Assembly: GCA_902461475.1 (NCBI GenBank)
Contig: CABPXX010000089.1
Span: 1 to 6,290 of the forward strand
From: an uncultured Eubacteriales bacterium
GTDB taxonomy: Bacteria; Bacillota; Clostridia; Oscillospirales; Oscillospiraceae
Direction: 5' to 3'
Length of the DNA stretch: 6,290 nucleotides
Shown here: positions 5,690-6,290 of the stretch, piece after piece
Layout of the letters: the number at the start of each line of letters is the position of its first letter
How positions within the stretch are numbered: the first letter of the stretch is position 1
Translations under genes and position numbers: made by a program
The notes under the pieces: generated by a model
What the model was told of the DNA's origin: nothing
The model's input: only the letters and a program-made list of their open reading frames with translations
The model's database searches: none

Positions 5690-5722
5690 ATTTCAATCCA
5701 CGCACCCTGTGTGGGGTGCGAC
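5690..5722 (-). repeat. Variant internal CRISPR repeat with a stem mismatch
   Basis: This is the only internal repeat that departs from consensus: T replaces C at 5708. On the transcribed strand the loop-closing C:G pair becomes a C:A mismatch, leaving a 7-bp stem with a larger loop. The 11-nt handle is intact, so processing is probably still possible. Confidence 0.85.
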
Positions 5723-6290
5723 CAGTTAGAGGCACTACATTCTATGGACATACTACGAATTTCAATCCACGCACCCCGTGTGGGGTGCGACTCTGTCCTA
5801 TCCATTATCTGCCTCCTGTTTTTCAATATTTCAATCCACGCACCCCGTGTGGGGTGCGACGACAATGGCACATACAGAGACATGACCGCCGAAATTTCAA
5901 TCCACGCACCCCGTGTGGGGTGCGACGCGGGGTTGACTGCCGAAACATGACAGAATACCCAATTTCAATCCACGCACCCCGTGTGGGGTGCGACTGTAAG
6001 CCAACCGAGGGACTGTATTGATACCACAATTTCAATCCACGCACCCCGTGTGGGGTGCGACCCGATGGGGACACCGAGGACCTCAGCAAGCAGGGATTTC
6101 AATCCACGCACCCCGTGTGGGGTGCGACTCCAGAGGATGAGTGATTGGACTGATGAATTTTTATTTCAATCCACGCACCCCGTGTGGGGTGCGACTATAT
6201 TGATACATTCGCATCGAAGGGGTTGATATTAATTTCAATCCACGCACCCCGTGTGGGGTGCGACGCCCGGCACCGGGGGCACCAGTGGCG

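Larger units (their letters stand above)
5421..6290 (-). CRISPR. Subtype I-C CRISPR array, trailer end (13 repeats, 12 full spacers and 1 partial)
   Basis: A 33-nt repeat recurs at 5421, 5489, 5555, 5623, 5690, 5759, 5828, 5894, 5962, 6029, 6096, 6163 and 6232. Spacers are 35, 33, 35, 34, 36, 36, 33, 35, 34, 34, 34 and 36 nt, and all differ. On the minus strand the repeat starts GTCGCACCCC and ends GGATTGAAAT. It gives an 8-bp stem (CGCACCCC/GGGGTGCG) with ACAC loop and an 11-nt tail, matching the Cas5-processed 5' handle of type I-C crRNAs. That polarity sets transcription on the minus strand. The last repeat in that direction (5421-5453) ends in C instead of T, typical of a decayed trailer repeat. 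The sequence after 6264 is G+C-rich and looks like another spacer, so the array continues. No cas gene is in the window. Confidence 0.97.

Noticed and set aside
5395..6226. Several open frames of 69 to 167 codons on both strands across the right end
   Set aside because: They are produced by the CRISPR repeat, which is 33 nt (a multiple of three) and free of stops in several frames. The translations show the repeat motif again and again, as in SIHAPRVGCD.
1..6290. A wholly novel defence or mobile system in the window
   Set aside because: Apart from the CRISPR array every gene belongs to a known family. No transposase, integrase, toxin-antitoxin pair or unexplained multi-gene cassette is visible.

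Overview
The window comes from a G+C-rich, endospore-forming member of the Clostridia. The codon choice, the clostridial forms of RarA and DUF951, and the spoIIGA-sigE-sigG set suggest an Oscillospiraceae-type gut anaerobe (Flavonifractor/Intestinimonas-like). That placement is inference; the presence of sporulation genes is seen directly.

Layout from left to right. Positions 2-106 hold the last codons of a gene that looks like a class V aminotransferase / cysteine desulfurase-family protein. A good SigA-type promoter (124-152) then starts an apparent housekeeping operon: rarA (194-1456, replication-fork AAA+ ATPase), a 65-residue DUF951 protein (1472-1669) and a stand-alone hisC (1666-2718). 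It ends at a strong terminator (2728-2774). Fifteen bases later begins a promoter with a TATAAT box and a TTGACC box 21 bp apart, an over-long spacing like that of the Spo0A-activated spoIIG promoter of Bacillus subtilis. It drives spoIIGA (2865-3701) and sigE (3704-4423): the protease that matures pro-sigma-E and its substrate. A perfect 16-bp palindrome fills the gap to sigG, which lies on the opposite strand (4458-5228) and converges on sigE instead of following it as in B. subtilis.

The start of sigG carries several layers of control: a GTG start codon, a candidate forespore (SigF/SigG) promoter, and a long hairpin that would bury the ribosome binding site in any transcript begun further upstream. 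Upstream of sigG is an A+T-rich spacer of about 125 bp with short direct repeats, then a subtype I-C CRISPR array (5421 to the window end; 13 repeats of 33 nt, 12 complete spacers and one cut spacer). Repeat polarity says the array is transcribed on the minus strand, so this is its old (trailer) end. The leader and any cas genes should lie to the right, outside the window. The array therefore points at sigG with no visible terminator between them.

I see no wholly new system. The most interesting points are the inverted sigG with its leader hairpin facing an incoming CRISPR transcript, the conserved long-spacer spoIIG promoter, and spacers that look like pieces of phage coding sequence, one of them apparently a gene-to-gene junction with a ribosome binding site.
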